Under the pieces are notes generated by a model. That model saw only the letters and a program-made list of their open reading frames with translations, did not search any database and was not told where the DNA came from. The position numbers were made by a program, and so were the translations under genes. 22,432 nt of DNA from JAYVSZ01 sp043774925 (GTDB lineage Bacteria > Pseudomonadota > Gammaproteobacteria > Burkholderiales > Methylophilaceae), in NCBI GenBank assembly GCA_043774925.1, contig JAYVSZ010000062.1, positions 1-22,432 of the forward strand, in the 5' to 3' direction. Below, piece by piece: positions 13,496-21,892 of this stretch. The stretch's first letter is position 1. Each line of letters begins with the position of its first letter.

Positions 13496-16237
13496 ATGAA
13501 AACACAGAAGAAGTATAAGAAAATGATGCGAGGCTTGTTAATTAGCAGCCTTTTTTTAAATGCACCGATACTGCTGGCGGCAACCACGACAGATACCCAT
13601 GGTAATGTGGGTTATGATACGCAAGCAGAATGCGATGCGGCTGTTGCGGCAGGCAATGCTAAATACTATCAATCATTTACCACGAAACCACCGTTAAAAC
13701 GTAAAGGCGAAGCTGGCGTAAAAGTGATGACTTTGCGCGATCTTGCGACCATTACAGGCGACGACAGCTTTAGCAAAGGTTTTTGTGATCAAGGCGTAGG
13801 CCATTCTAATAGCCGCGATGGCGTTGCATCTGAGCTGATTGGCAAATACATTCCGTTTAGCCCTGATATGCCTATTAACGTTTACTCGGACGCAAGTGGC
13901 ACGCCAGTACGCGCGACAATGAAGCAATGTGACAACAATTTTGGGTTTACGCTTGGCGCAAAGCAAACTGTTGCTAACCTTACAACCGATAACGGCTGTT
14001 ATGCCACCGTTGTAGTGCCTGCGGCTTTTGAAACGCACTCTGAGCAAGTGTTAAAAGTACCAGAAACAACCCGCCAAGTGGCTGTGCCCGCAACCTACAA
14101 AACAGCTGAAGAGCAAGTGCTAGTGACGCCTGAAGCGACACGCCAAATTCCTGTGCCAGCCACTTACAAAACGGTGTCAGAGCAAGTGGTTGTAAGCCCA
14201 GAACATACCAAGCAAGTACCAGTAAAAGCGACCTATAAAACGGTGAGCGAGCAAGTTTTAGCCAGCCCTGAAGTGAAACGTCAAATTCCAATTCCTGCTA
14301 CCTATAAATCAGTCACAGAAATGGTAGAAATAAGCCCTGCAGGCTTTCGTGAAGAGCCAGTACCCGCCACTTTTAAAACCACAACAGAGACAGTCGAAGT
14401 TAAGCCTGCAAGTACGCGTTTAGAAGTGATTCCTGCCACCTATAAAACTGAATCTGAGCAAGTATTAGCGACACCAGAAAAGAAATCTTTAAAAGTGATT
14501 CCAGCCACTTATGAAGACAAAACTGAGCAGGTGGTTGATGTGCCAGCACACACACGTGTGGTTACTGTGCCAGCAACCTTTAAAACTGTGACAGAGCAAA
14601 TGCCGCTTAAACCAGCATCTGTGCGCTACGCGCCGATTAATTTGCCGCTACGCAGCGTGACTGAGCGTGTTGCGCACACAGCAGATAGCACTAAACTTGT
14701 GGCAACCAAGGCAACTTACAGCACTGAAAGCGAAAAAATGTTGGTAAAAGAGGCGAGCAAACGCCTGATTGAGGTGCCTGCAGTATTTGAAACAGTGACA
14801 GAGCGTGTGCAAGTTTCTGAGGCAACGCAACAGTGGAAACGCGGCCGTTCATTTGTTGGTAAAGCGCTTAAAGTGAAGCCAGTCAATATGTTCAAAGTGG
14901 ATACCAATGGCATGGCAGAAGGTGCGTCAGTTGAAGCCGGGGCTTTGAGTTCTGGTGACACGACAGGTGGCGTCGCGGCAACACGCGGTGCAAATGACGC
15001 CGATGTAAGTGCATCAAGCGCCAGCAATGGTGATGTCATGTGTTTGGTGGAGATTCCAGCACAATATAAAACCATTACCCGCCAAGTGCTTAAAACACCA
15101 GCAACAACGAGAGAAGTTGAAGTGCCTGCTGAGTATGCAACAGTGACAAAACAGGTGCTTAATAAAGATGCAGCGACGCAAGAAGTTAACGTGCCAGGCA
15201 CTTACCAAACTGTAACGCACAAAGAAATTGATGTTGAAAAACTGCGTACAGCTGGTTACCACTTTGACGATAAAGGCGATATTACAGAAACGCCTTCAGG
15301 ACAAAAAGTGTTGCGTGCCTCATCGGTAAGTGGTTTTACTGGAAATAACGCCGCCGATACACATGGCGCCGCATCTGGTGAGGAAGGTTATGTGGTCGAA
15401 ATTAACACTGAAGCTACTTATCAAACTGTAAAACGCCAAGAAGTGGATAAACCAGCAAGCGTGAGTACGGTGACAGTGCCTGCTACTTACAAAACTGTCA
15501 CGCAGCATGTGGTGGCAACGCCTGCTTCTACACAAGAAGTTGTGCTACCTGCAACTTACAAAACAGTCGCGCGCCAAGTGGTTAATACGCCAGCAAGCAC
15601 ACGTGAAGTGCCCGTGCCTGCTGAGTTTACAACGGTTTCACATCGCGTGGTAGATGTGCCATCTACTGTTCGTCGCATCCCGATTGCAGCAGTAACCAAG
15701 GCATTTACACACCGTGTGGTAGATACCCCAGCTAGCTTCCGCGAAGAATCGACACCAGCGGTCTATAAAGAGGTTTCACGTCGCATGGTGGATACGCCAG
15801 CATCATTTGTTGATGAAACTGTGCCTGCAGTTTACAAGACAGTGTCGCACCAAGTCGTGGATGTGCCTGCAAGTTTCCGCGTAGCGACAACCCCTGCAGT
15901 GTACAAAACCGAGAAGCGTAAAGTGGTGGATGTTGAAGCAAGCACACGCTCAGTCACCGTGCCAGCGCAATATGAAACTGTAACGCAGCAGGTTAAAGTT
16001 TCTGATGCAACTGCAGTGAGACGTGCCATTTTGTGTGAAACCAATGCAACGCCTTCTGTGATTCGTAACATAGAAAGCAAGCTTAAAGTTGCTGGCTACA
16101 GCCCAGGTAAAGTGGACGGCGTGCTAGACGCAAACACAATGAGAGCAGTAAACCGCTACCAAACTGCAAACAATCTTCCTGTGGATGGCTACCTCAACAT
16201 GGAAACGGTAAAAGCGCTTGGGGTTGATTTGCCTTAA
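13496..16237 (+). CDS. Large secreted 23-residue-repeat protein with C-terminal peptidoglycan-binding domain
   Basis: This 913-residue envelope protein has a signal peptide (basic MKTQKKYKKMMR, then a hydrophobic stretch to about residue 29, LLAA). Residues 30-170 form an N-terminal domain that I do not recognise, with four Cys. Residues 172-447 are exactly twelve 23-residue units of the type PATYKTVTEQV...P-x-TR. A Gly/Ser/Ala-rich linker follows, then about twelve more units (518-843), interrupted once by an insert (GYHFDDKGDI...). Residues ~855-910 are a PG_binding_1 domain (ESKLKVAGYSPGKVDGVLD, then YQTANNLPVDGYLN) after an ILCETN motif. Proteins with such a repeat-plus-ILC-plus-peptidoglycan end occur in other Proteobacteria, so it is a fibrous cell-wall-anchored protein by inference; its function is unknown. 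AAGGAG (13482-13487) fixes the start. It splits smr from trxB. Confidence 0.85.
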   Translation: MKTQKKYKKMMRGLLISSLFLNAPILLAATTTDTHGNVGYDTQAECDAAVAAGNAKYYQSFTTKPPLKRKGEAGVKVMTLRDLATITGDDSFSKGFCDQGVGHSNSRDGVASELIGKYIPFSPDMPINVYSDASGTPVRATMKQCDNNFGFTLGAKQTVANLTTDNGCYATVVVPAAFETHSEQVLKVPETTRQVAVPATYKTAEEQVLVTPEATRQIPVPATYKTVSEQVVVSPEHTKQVPVKATYKTVSEQVLASPEVKRQIPIPATYKSVTEMVEISPAGFREEPVPATFKTTTETVEVKPASTRLEVIPATYKTESEQVLATPEKKSLKVIPATYEDKTEQVVDVPAHTRVVTVPATFKTVTEQMPLKPASVRYAPINLPLRSVTERVAHTADSTKLVATKATYSTESEKMLVKEASKRLIEVPAVFETVTERVQVSEATQQWKRGRSFVGKALKVKPVNMFKVDTNGMAEGASVEAGALSSGDTTGGVAATRGANDADVSASSASNGDVMCLVEIPAQYKTITRQVLKTPATTREVEVPAEYATVTKQVLNKDAATQEVNVPGTYQTVTHKEIDVEKLRTAGYHFDDKGDITETPSGQKVLRASSVSGFTGNNAADTHGAASGEEGYVVEINTEATYQTVKRQEVDKPASVSTVTVPATYKTVTQHVVATPASTQEVVLPATYKTVARQVVNTPASTREVPVPAEFTTVSHRVVDVPSTVRRIPIAAVTKAFTHRVVDTPASFREESTPAVYKEVSRRMVDTPASFVDETVPAVYKTVSHQVVDVPASFRVATTPAVYKTEKRKVVDVEASTRSVTVPAQYETVTQQVKVSDATAVRRAILCETNATPSVIRNIESKLKVAGYSPGKVDGVLDANTMRAVNRYQTANNLPVDGYLNMETVKALGVDLP
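14009..14836 (+). repeat. First coding repeat array, 12 units of 69 bp
   Basis: Residues 172-447 divide without remainder into twelve 23-residue units. The Pro-Ala-Thr-Tyr-Lys-Thr core and a Pro near unit position 18 recur. Units have diverged at the DNA level, so this is an old array and not a recent slippage product. Cys168 stands four residues before the first unit. Confidence 0.85.
15047..16021 (+). repeat. Second coding repeat array, about 12 units with one insert
   Basis: Residues 518 to about 842 continue the same 23-residue pattern. The third unit is lengthened by some 45 residues that contain GDITETPSGQK and a Gly/Ala-rich stretch. Later units share a VVDTPASF variant not seen in the first array, so this block expanded separately. 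Cys516 stands two residues before the first unit. Confidence 0.8.
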
Positions 16238-16253
16238 AGTGAAATGCTGCAAT

Positions 16254-16279
16254 AAAAAACCCGCCTAGGCGGGTTTTTT
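16254..16279. terminator. Perfect bidirectional Rho-independent terminator
   Basis: A 26-base perfect palindrome has six A, CCCGCC, a TA centre, GGCGGG and six T. It carries a GC-rich stem with a T-run on both strands and so serves both the repeat-protein gene (plus) and trxB (minus), whose stop codon is 20 bases away. Confidence 0.92.
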
Positions 16280-16298
16280 ATTGGGCGCTATTTTTGTA

Positions 16299-17249
16299 TT
16301 ATTTTAGGTTTGTTAAATAACGTTCTGCATCCAATGCCGCCATACAGCCCGTTCCCGCGCTAGTTACCGCTTGGCGGTAGATATGATCTTGCACATCGCC
16401 TGCGGCAAATACGCCTGGCGCGCTAGTTGCAGTGGCATTGCCCACGCGACCCGCTTGCGTGACGATGTAGCCGCCTTCCATGTCGAGCTGGCCTGCAAAA
16501 ATATCGGTGTTCGGTTTGTGACCAATGGCAATAAACACGCCCTTGAGCGCGATATCTTTGCTGCTGCCGTCTTGTGTGTTTTTAATACGCATACCAGTAA
16601 CGCCAGTATTATCGCCCAGTACTTCGTCCAGCGTGTGGAAAAGTTGCAGCTCAATTTTACCTTCGGCAACACGCGCCATAAGTTTGTCCACCAAAATGGC
16701 TTCGGCTTTAAACTTATCACGTCTATGCACCAGCGTGACTTTGCTGGCAATATTGGCCAAGTAAAGCGCTTCTTCAACCGCCGTATTGCCGCCGCCAATG
16801 ACAGCAACTTCTTGATTTTTATAAAAGAAACCATCACACGTGGCGCAAGCAGAAACGCCTTTTCCCGCGAAAGCTTCTTCGCTTGGCAAGCCCAAATATT
16901 GTGCCGATGCACCTGTGGCGATAATCAGCGCATCGCATGTATATTCACCATTGTCGCCCACCAGTCGAATTGGTTTTTCTTTTAAATGCGTCGTGTGAAT
17001 ATGGTCAAAAATTATTTCGGTATTAAAACGTTCCGCATGTTTTTGAAAGCGCTCCATGAGTTCTGGGCCTTGCACGCCATCGGCATCGGCAGGCCAGTTA
17101 TCCACATCCGTTGTGGTCATGAGTTGACCACCTTGGGCAATGCCGGTGATTAAAACTGGCTTGAGGTTGGCGCGCGCTGCGTAAACCGCCGCAGAGTAGC
17201 CAGCAGGACCAGAACCAAGAATGAGTAAGTGAACGTGTTTGGATGGCAT
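16299..17249 (-). CDS. trxB: Thioredoxin reductase
   Basis: This FAD enzyme passes electrons from NADPH to thioredoxin in the cytoplasm. From the chosen ATG it is 316 residues, close to E. coli TrxB (321). The FAD loop GSGPAGYSAAVYAAR is at the N-terminus, the redox-active Cys135-Ala-Thr-Cys138 pair precedes Asp, and the NADPH loop GGGNTAVEEA follows. The C-terminal FAD motif GVFAAGDVQD and the RQAVTSAGTGCMAALDAERYL tail are intact. The frame remains open 34 codons upstream to 17351, but that extension has no likeness to the family, while the start used here gives the standard MPSKHVHLLILGSG beginning. It ends at the shared bidirectional terminator. The A/T-rich gap to ftsK is divergent. Confidence 0.95.
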   Translation of the reverse strand: MPSKHVHLLILGSGPAGYSAAVYAARANLKPVLITGIAQGGQLMTTTDVDNWPADADGVQGPELMERFQKHAERFNTEIIFDHIHTTHLKEKPIRLVGDNGEYTCDALIIATGASAQYLGLPSEEAFAGKGVSACATCDGFFYKNQEVAVIGGGNTAVEEALYLANIASKVTLVHRRDKFKAEAILVDKLMARVAEGKIELQLFHTLDEVLGDNTGVTGMRIKNTQDGSSKDIALKGVFIAIGHKPNTDIFAGQLDMEGGYIVTQAGRVGNATATSAPGVFAAGDVQDHIYRQAVTSAGTGCMAALDAERYLTNLK

Positions 17250-17426
17250 TGGATGCTTTCTAGTAGGTAAATCGAATTTTAAATTTTTTTGTGAAATACA
17301 TGGATTAGTTATGGCGGCAATCGGCTCAATTTCAAGCCAATTTTTAGCCAAATCATGAATAAAAAATGCCGCTTTGAAAGAATATTGACATTTTAGTTTT
17401 TACAGGTACTTTGCGCAATTTGATTT

Positions 17427-17435
17427 TGTTATAAT
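17427..17435 (+). promoter_or_regulatory. Extended -10 promoter of ftsK
   Basis: TGTTATAAT is a perfect TATAAT preceded by TG-N, an extended -10 element. No good -35 is needed or seen. Transcription would start near 17442, about 55 bases before the ftsK start. Confidence 0.6.
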
Positions 17436-17497
17436 CTGTAGGATTAGTGATGTTTATGCGCTTTATTTAAGTTGTATTTTAAAAGGTAAAAAATAGT

Positions 17498-19813
17498 TTG
17501 TTTTTCAATAAAAAATCTGCGGCAGTCAATAGCCGCGTAGAAGCGCCCATCAGCGCAAAACAGCTGCAGCATGTGCATCTTTTGCGCGAAGCTTGGTGGC
17601 TCGCGCTGGTGCTGGCTGGCTTGTATCTCGCCGTTATTCTCATGAGCTATCACAAGCAAGATCCTTCGTGGACGCACATGACCAGTGACGGCACGGCGAT
17701 TCATAACGCGGGTGGCACGGTAGGCGCTTGGGTCGCTGATATGTTGTTGTATCTATTCGGATTCTCAGCTTGGTGGTGGGTGATTTTAGCCTTTTACAGT
17801 ATGTGGCTGGTGTATCAACGTCTAGAACTCACTATCAGCGAACGACCTTTTTTAATTTTCAATTTAGTTGGCTTTGGCTTATTGCTCATTGCCTCTAGCA
17901 CGCTAGAAGCGGGTCACTTGGTGAGTTTGCCAGCGAGTTTGCCAAACGATGCTGGTGGCATGCTGGGCAACGCAGTGGATAGTGCGCTGCGCGGCATGTT
18001 TGGTTTTGCGGGTTCTACTATGCTGTTGCTGTTGTTGTTCGCAGTCGGATTTAGTTTATTCACTGGCTGGTCGTGGATTATGATGACGGAAAAGCTCGGC
18101 ACGAGCGTGCTGGCAGCTTATCAGTGGGCTTGGAGCAAATATCACGATTGGCAAGACCGCAAAGCGGGCAAAGTGGTGGAGCAGAAACGTGAAGAATTTG
18201 TGGAGCAAGAGCGCAAACGTTTGGAAGACCGCGCGCCGCTAGAAATTAAGCCAGCACAAACAGAAATTGCAAAAAGCGAGCGCGTGCAGAAGGAAAAGCA
18301 AACTACGCTGTTTGCCTCTGACCCAGACTCTACGCTGCCACCGCTGCACTTGCTGGATGAAGCAAAAAATACCGTTGAATTACCCTCAGTAGAAACTTTG
18401 GATTTTACGTCGCGCTTAATCGAACGTAAGTTGGCGGATTTTGGCATCGAGGTCAAAGTGCTTTCCGCCCAGCCTGGCCCGGTGATTACACGCTACGAGT
18501 TAGAGCCTGCGGCGGGCGTAAAGGGCAGTCAAATCACCAATTTGGCGCGCGATTTGGCACGTGCGTTGTCGGTGGTGAGCATTCGCGTGGTAGAGACGAT
18601 TCCTGGTAAAACTTGCATGGGCTTGGAAATTCCCAATCCGAAGCGACAAATCGTATATTTGTCGGAGATTATGGGCAGCCAAGTGTACGCTGACATGCAT
18701 TCACCGCTGGCGATTGTGATGGGAAAAGACATCGCGGGCAAACCCGTGGTGGCGGATTTGGCCAAAATGCCGCACGTGTTGGTTGCTGGAACGACAGGCT
18801 CGGGCAAATCGGTGGCCATTAATGCGCTGATTTTAAGCTTTTTATATAAGGCCGAAGCGAGCAAAGTGCGCATGATTTTAATTGACCCGAAAATGCTTGA
18901 GCTTTCGGTGTACGAGGGCATTCCGCATTTGTTGGCGCCTGTGGTCACCGATATGCGCCAAGCCGCCAACGCGCTTAATTGGTGCGTGGCAGAGATGGAG
19001 CGCCGCTACAAGCTGATGTCGATGCTTGGTGTGCGTAATTTGGCGGGCTACAACCAAAAAATTAAAGATGCGGAAAAAGCGGGCGAGAAAATTCCGCATC
19101 CGTTTAGCCTTACACCAGACGATCCTGAACCATTGCAAGAAATGCCGCTCATCGTCGTTGTTATCGATGAGCTGGCCGATTTGATGATGGTCGTCGGCAA
19201 AAAGGTGGAAGAGTTGATTGCGCGTTTGGCGCAGAAGGCGCGCGCTTGCGGCATTCATTTGGTGCTGGCGACACAACGCCCATCAGTCGATGTAATCACA
19301 GGCTTAATTAAAGCGAATATTCCGACGCGCGTGTCGTTTCAGGTGTCATCCAAAATTGACTCTCGAACGATATTAGACCAAATGGGCGCTGAAGCGTTAC
19401 TAGGTCAGGGCGACATGCTTTATATGCCGCCGGGCACGGGTTACCCGCAGCGTATTCACGGCGCTTTTGTGAGCGATCATGAGGTGCATCAGGTGGTGAA
19501 TCACCTAAAAGCGATGGGTGAGCCGAATTATATTGAAGGCATTTTAACGGGTGAAACAGAAATCGACGATGGCGAAACGGGCAATTATAGCGACGGCGGC
19601 GGTGAAAAAGACGAGCTGTACGACGAAGCGGTGGCGATTGTGCTAAAAAGCCGTAGAGCGTCTATTTCTGGCGTGCAGCGTCAGTTGCGCATTGGCTACA
19701 ATCGCGCTGCACGCTTGATAGAAGATATGGAGCGCGCAGGTTTGGTTTCAGCCATGCAAAGCAATGGCATTCGAGAGATTTTAGTGAAAGCTGGCAGTTC
19801 TAATGATGACTAA
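17498..19813 (+). CDS. ftsK: DNA translocase FtsK
   Basis: FtsK couples cell division to chromosome segregation: it is held at the septum by its membrane domain and pumps DNA toward the dif site. The 771-residue protein has four membrane helices in residues ~30-190, a charged linker (KVVEQKREEFVEQERKR) to about 290, and the motor with Walker A (GTTGSGKSV near 431) and Walker B (VVVIDELADLMM near 554). A C-terminal gamma winged helix (about 705-765, SRRASISGVQRQLRIGYNRAARLIEDMERAGLV) reads the orienting KOPS sites. The linker is short, as in many Betaproteobacteria. The start appears to be TTG, since no ATG or GTG fits; AAAAGG lies 11 bases upstream. It overlaps lolA by 11 bases. Confidence 0.95.
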   Translation: MFFNKKSAAVNSRVEAPISAKQLQHVHLLREAWWLALVLAGLYLAVILMSYHKQDPSWTHMTSDGTAIHNAGGTVGAWVADMLLYLFGFSAWWWVILAFYSMWLVYQRLELTISERPFLIFNLVGFGLLLIASSTLEAGHLVSLPASLPNDAGGMLGNAVDSALRGMFGFAGSTMLLLLLFAVGFSLFTGWSWIMMTEKLGTSVLAAYQWAWSKYHDWQDRKAGKVVEQKREEFVEQERKRLEDRAPLEIKPAQTEIAKSERVQKEKQTTLFASDPDSTLPPLHLLDEAKNTVELPSVETLDFTSRLIERKLADFGIEVKVLSAQPGPVITRYELEPAAGVKGSQITNLARDLARALSVVSIRVVETIPGKTCMGLEIPNPKRQIVYLSEIMGSQVYADMHSPLAIVMGKDIAGKPVVADLAKMPHVLVAGTTGSGKSVAINALILSFLYKAEASKVRMILIDPKMLELSVYEGIPHLLAPVVTDMRQAANALNWCVAEMERRYKLMSMLGVRNLAGYNQKIKDAEKAGEKIPHPFSLTPDDPEPLQEMPLIVVVIDELADLMMVVGKKVEELIARLAQKARACGIHLVLATQRPSVDVITGLIKANIPTRVSFQVSSKIDSRTILDQMGAEALLGQGDMLYMPPGTGYPQRIHGAFVSDHEVHQVVNHLKAMGEPNYIEGILTGETEIDDGETGNYSDGGGEKDELYDEAVAIVLKSRRASISGVQRQLRIGYNRAARLIEDMERAGLVSAMQSNGIREILVKAGSSNDD

Positions 19814-20426
19814 ATTAGTAGCAAGCATGTTCGCATGCGCGAGCATGCTCATTTCCAGCATGGCGTTTGCCGATGGCGTGGCGAGTTTGCAGGAGTTTTA
19901 CAAAAATACTAACGCCATGCGCGCCAAGTTTCACCAAGTGGTGGAAGACAACAAGGGGCGCAAAGTGCAAGAGGTGGACGGCACCATGCAGTTGCAGCGC
20001 CCAAACAAATTTCGTTGGGATTACAGCAAACCGTATGAGCAGCAAATTGTCAGCGATGGCAAACAAGTGTTTTTGTACGATATCGAGCTGCAACAAGTCA
20101 CCATGCGCGAGCTAAGTAAAGCGCTCGGTTCCAGTCCCGCAGCCATGCTCGCGGGTGGAGATGCGGTAGAAAAAAGCTTTACACTCAAAAATGCCATTCG
20201 TAAAGATGGCCTTACTTGGGTGCTGGCACTGCCGAAAGACAAGGACAGCGGCTTCGACCGCGTACTACTTGGCTTTAAGGCAGATAAGCTGCGTAAAATG
20301 GAGATGGTCGACAGCTTCAACCATGTCACCCACATTACCTTCGACGCTGTAGAACGCAACCCAAGTTTAGATACCAGCACATTTTTATTCACACCGCCAA
20401 AAGGTGTGGATGTCGTGGGCGAGTAA
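19803..20426 (+). CDS. lolA: Outer-membrane lipoprotein carrier protein LolA
   Basis: LolA carries lipoproteins through the periplasm from the LolCDE transporter to the outer membrane. The 207-residue protein has a signal peptide cleaved after about residue 23 (ISSMAFA). The mature part shows the LolA pattern: AMRAKFHQVV, a GTMQLQRPNKFRWDYSKPYEQQIVSDGKQVFLYD block and a C-terminal NPSLDTSTFLFTPPKGVDVV. It begins inside the last codons of ftsK (an ATG at 19803, with a second at 19806), so the two are translationally linked. The ftsK-lolA-rarA order is common in Betaproteobacteria; here an extra gene separates lolA and rarA. Confidence 0.93.
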   Translation: MMTKLVASMFACASMLISSMAFADGVASLQEFYKNTNAMRAKFHQVVEDNKGRKVQEVDGTMQLQRPNKFRWDYSKPYEQQIVSDGKQVFLYDIELQQVTMRELSKALGSSPAAMLAGGDAVEKSFTLKNAIRKDGLTWVLALPKDKDSGFDRVLLGFKADKLRKMEMVDSFNHVTHITFDAVERNPSLDTSTFLFTPPKGVDVVGE

Positions 20427-20510
20427 ATGGGTCGAATTACTCTTCACTTTTTACTTTACTAATTTTACGTAATTCATTAATATCATTGAATTATTTATAG
20501 GTTAATATTA

Positions 20511-21860
20511 ATGCGCATCTCCGAACATTTAAAATTTGTCATTTTGGCTTTTGCGTCGAGCTCCGCGCTGTTATTCAGCGCGCCATCGTTTGCTGCGAAT
20601 GACGCAGTGATTAGCGAAGCGGATAGGCTGATTCGCCAAGGCAACTTCTCTGCCGCTTATCAATTGCTCGAGCCGCTTGAAACCACGCGCGCTGGCGATA
20701 TCAATTTTGATTATTTACTTGGTGTTTCGGCAGTGGAGAGCGGTAACGCTACGCGCGGCGCATTTGCCCTAGAGCGCGTGTTGGCGCTGGATCCAAACCA
20801 CAAAGACGCACGTGCAGAAATGGCAAAAGCACATTTTATTTTAGGTGAAACAGACGCTTCCAAGTCCGAATTCAGCAATGTGATGCAGCAAAATCCTGAT
20901 GCTGAGACCCAAATAGCCATCGAAAAAATGCTGACTTCCATTCGCAAACTAGAAGGCACGGCAACCACTTATGGCGCGTATTTGGATTTTGGCTTGGGTT
21001 GGGATTCCAATGTGAGTAGCGCACCAGACCTCAGTTCCATCAGCCTGCCTTTTATTGGCGGGCTAATCGTGGATTTGGGCGGCACTGGCAAAGCCAAATC
21101 TGATGGATTTTTCAATCTTGGCGGTGGCGCCTCGTTTAGACACCCATTTAGCCAACAAGTGGCGGTGTTTGGCGCAGTAAGCGGCTCAAAACGCTTAAAC
21201 GGCTCAGAACACGCATTTGACACCAGTGTGCTGGATTTTAACGCGGGCTTGGACTTTAAAGTAAACGATACAAATAATTTAATTTTTTCGCTACAAGACA
21301 ACCATTTCGATTTGGATGGCGAAGCGTTCAGACACGCTTATGGCGGCTCTGCGCAGTGGTTGCACAATATTGATGCTTACAATCAAGCAGGCGTTTATGC
21401 GCAATTTTCGCGGCTAAAATTTAATGGCAATGAAATTCGCAACGCGGATAGAAAAATCGTCGGCATCAATGCTGGGCATGCGTTTCAGGGTGATTTAAAG
21501 CCCATTCTTTACGCGAGTATTTATGGCGGCAGGGAAAATGCGCGTTCACCGTTGGTTGATTTTCTAGATCAAGACATTTGGGGCTTGCGCGCAGGCGGCC
21601 AGCTGAGCATTGATTCGCAATGGCAAACTTTTGCTAATTTTTCGTACGAATCGCGCGACCATCAGGCACAAGATCCAGCCTTTTTAAAGGAGCGCAAAGA
21701 CAATCAGTACGATGCGTCAGTTGGCTTGCGCTACACGCCAATGCGCGATTTGACGATTCGCCCACAATTTAGCTACACCAAAAACGATTCCAACATCGAT
21801 CTCGATAGTTTTGATCGCAAAATGATTTCGATTAGTATTCGCAAAGACTTCAACTGGTAA
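20511..21860 (+). CDS. TPR plus outer-membrane beta-barrel protein, Slam-like (DUF560 type)
   Basis: This 449-residue protein has a signal peptide cleaved after about residue 28 (APSFA). Residues ~35-145 are helical and TPR-like (EADRLIRQGNFSAAYQLLEPL, then FALERVLALDPNHKDARAEMAKAHFILGETD). From ~155 to the end it is a beta-barrel (LDFGLGWDSNVSSAP, FNLGGGASFRHPF) that closes on Trp (RKDFNW), an outer-membrane insertion signal. TPR-then-barrel with a D-S-N-V motif at the first strand is the layout of surface lipoprotein assembly modifiers (Slam), which move lipoproteins to the cell surface. The likeness is in layout and short motifs only. It sits just after lolA, the lipoprotein carrier, which fits but may be chance. 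The ribosome site is weak. Confidence 0.65.
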   Translation: MRISEHLKFVILAFASSSALLFSAPSFAANDAVISEADRLIRQGNFSAAYQLLEPLETTRAGDINFDYLLGVSAVESGNATRGAFALERVLALDPNHKDARAEMAKAHFILGETDASKSEFSNVMQQNPDAETQIAIEKMLTSIRKLEGTATTYGAYLDFGLGWDSNVSSAPDLSSISLPFIGGLIVDLGGTGKAKSDGFFNLGGGASFRHPFSQQVAVFGAVSGSKRLNGSEHAFDTSVLDFNAGLDFKVNDTNNLIFSLQDNHFDLDGEAFRHAYGGSAQWLHNIDAYNQAGVYAQFSRLKFNGNEIRNADRKIVGINAGHAFQGDLKPILYASIYGGRENARSPLVDFLDQDIWGLRAGGQLSIDSQWQTFANFSYESRDHQAQDPAFLKERKDNQYDASVGLRYTPMRDLTIRPQFSYTKNDSNIDLDSFDRKMISISIRKDFNW

Positions 21861-21892
21861 CAGCAAACCAAATCTAGATGTTAAAATAAGCC

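Noticed and set aside
14716..15201. Long open frames on the opposite strand of the repeat-protein gene
   Set aside because: They are shadows of the repeat coding pattern, with no start signal and low-complexity products.
14009..16021. Regular repeats resembling a CRISPR or satellite array
   Set aside because: The period is 69 bp within one long open reading frame, the DNA units differ and only the protein pattern repeats. It is a coding repeat, with no spacers.
17250..17351. 34-codon N-terminal extension of TrxB from an upstream ATG
   Set aside because: The added residues have no likeness to thioredoxin reductases, and the internal ATG gives the standard start before the FAD loop.
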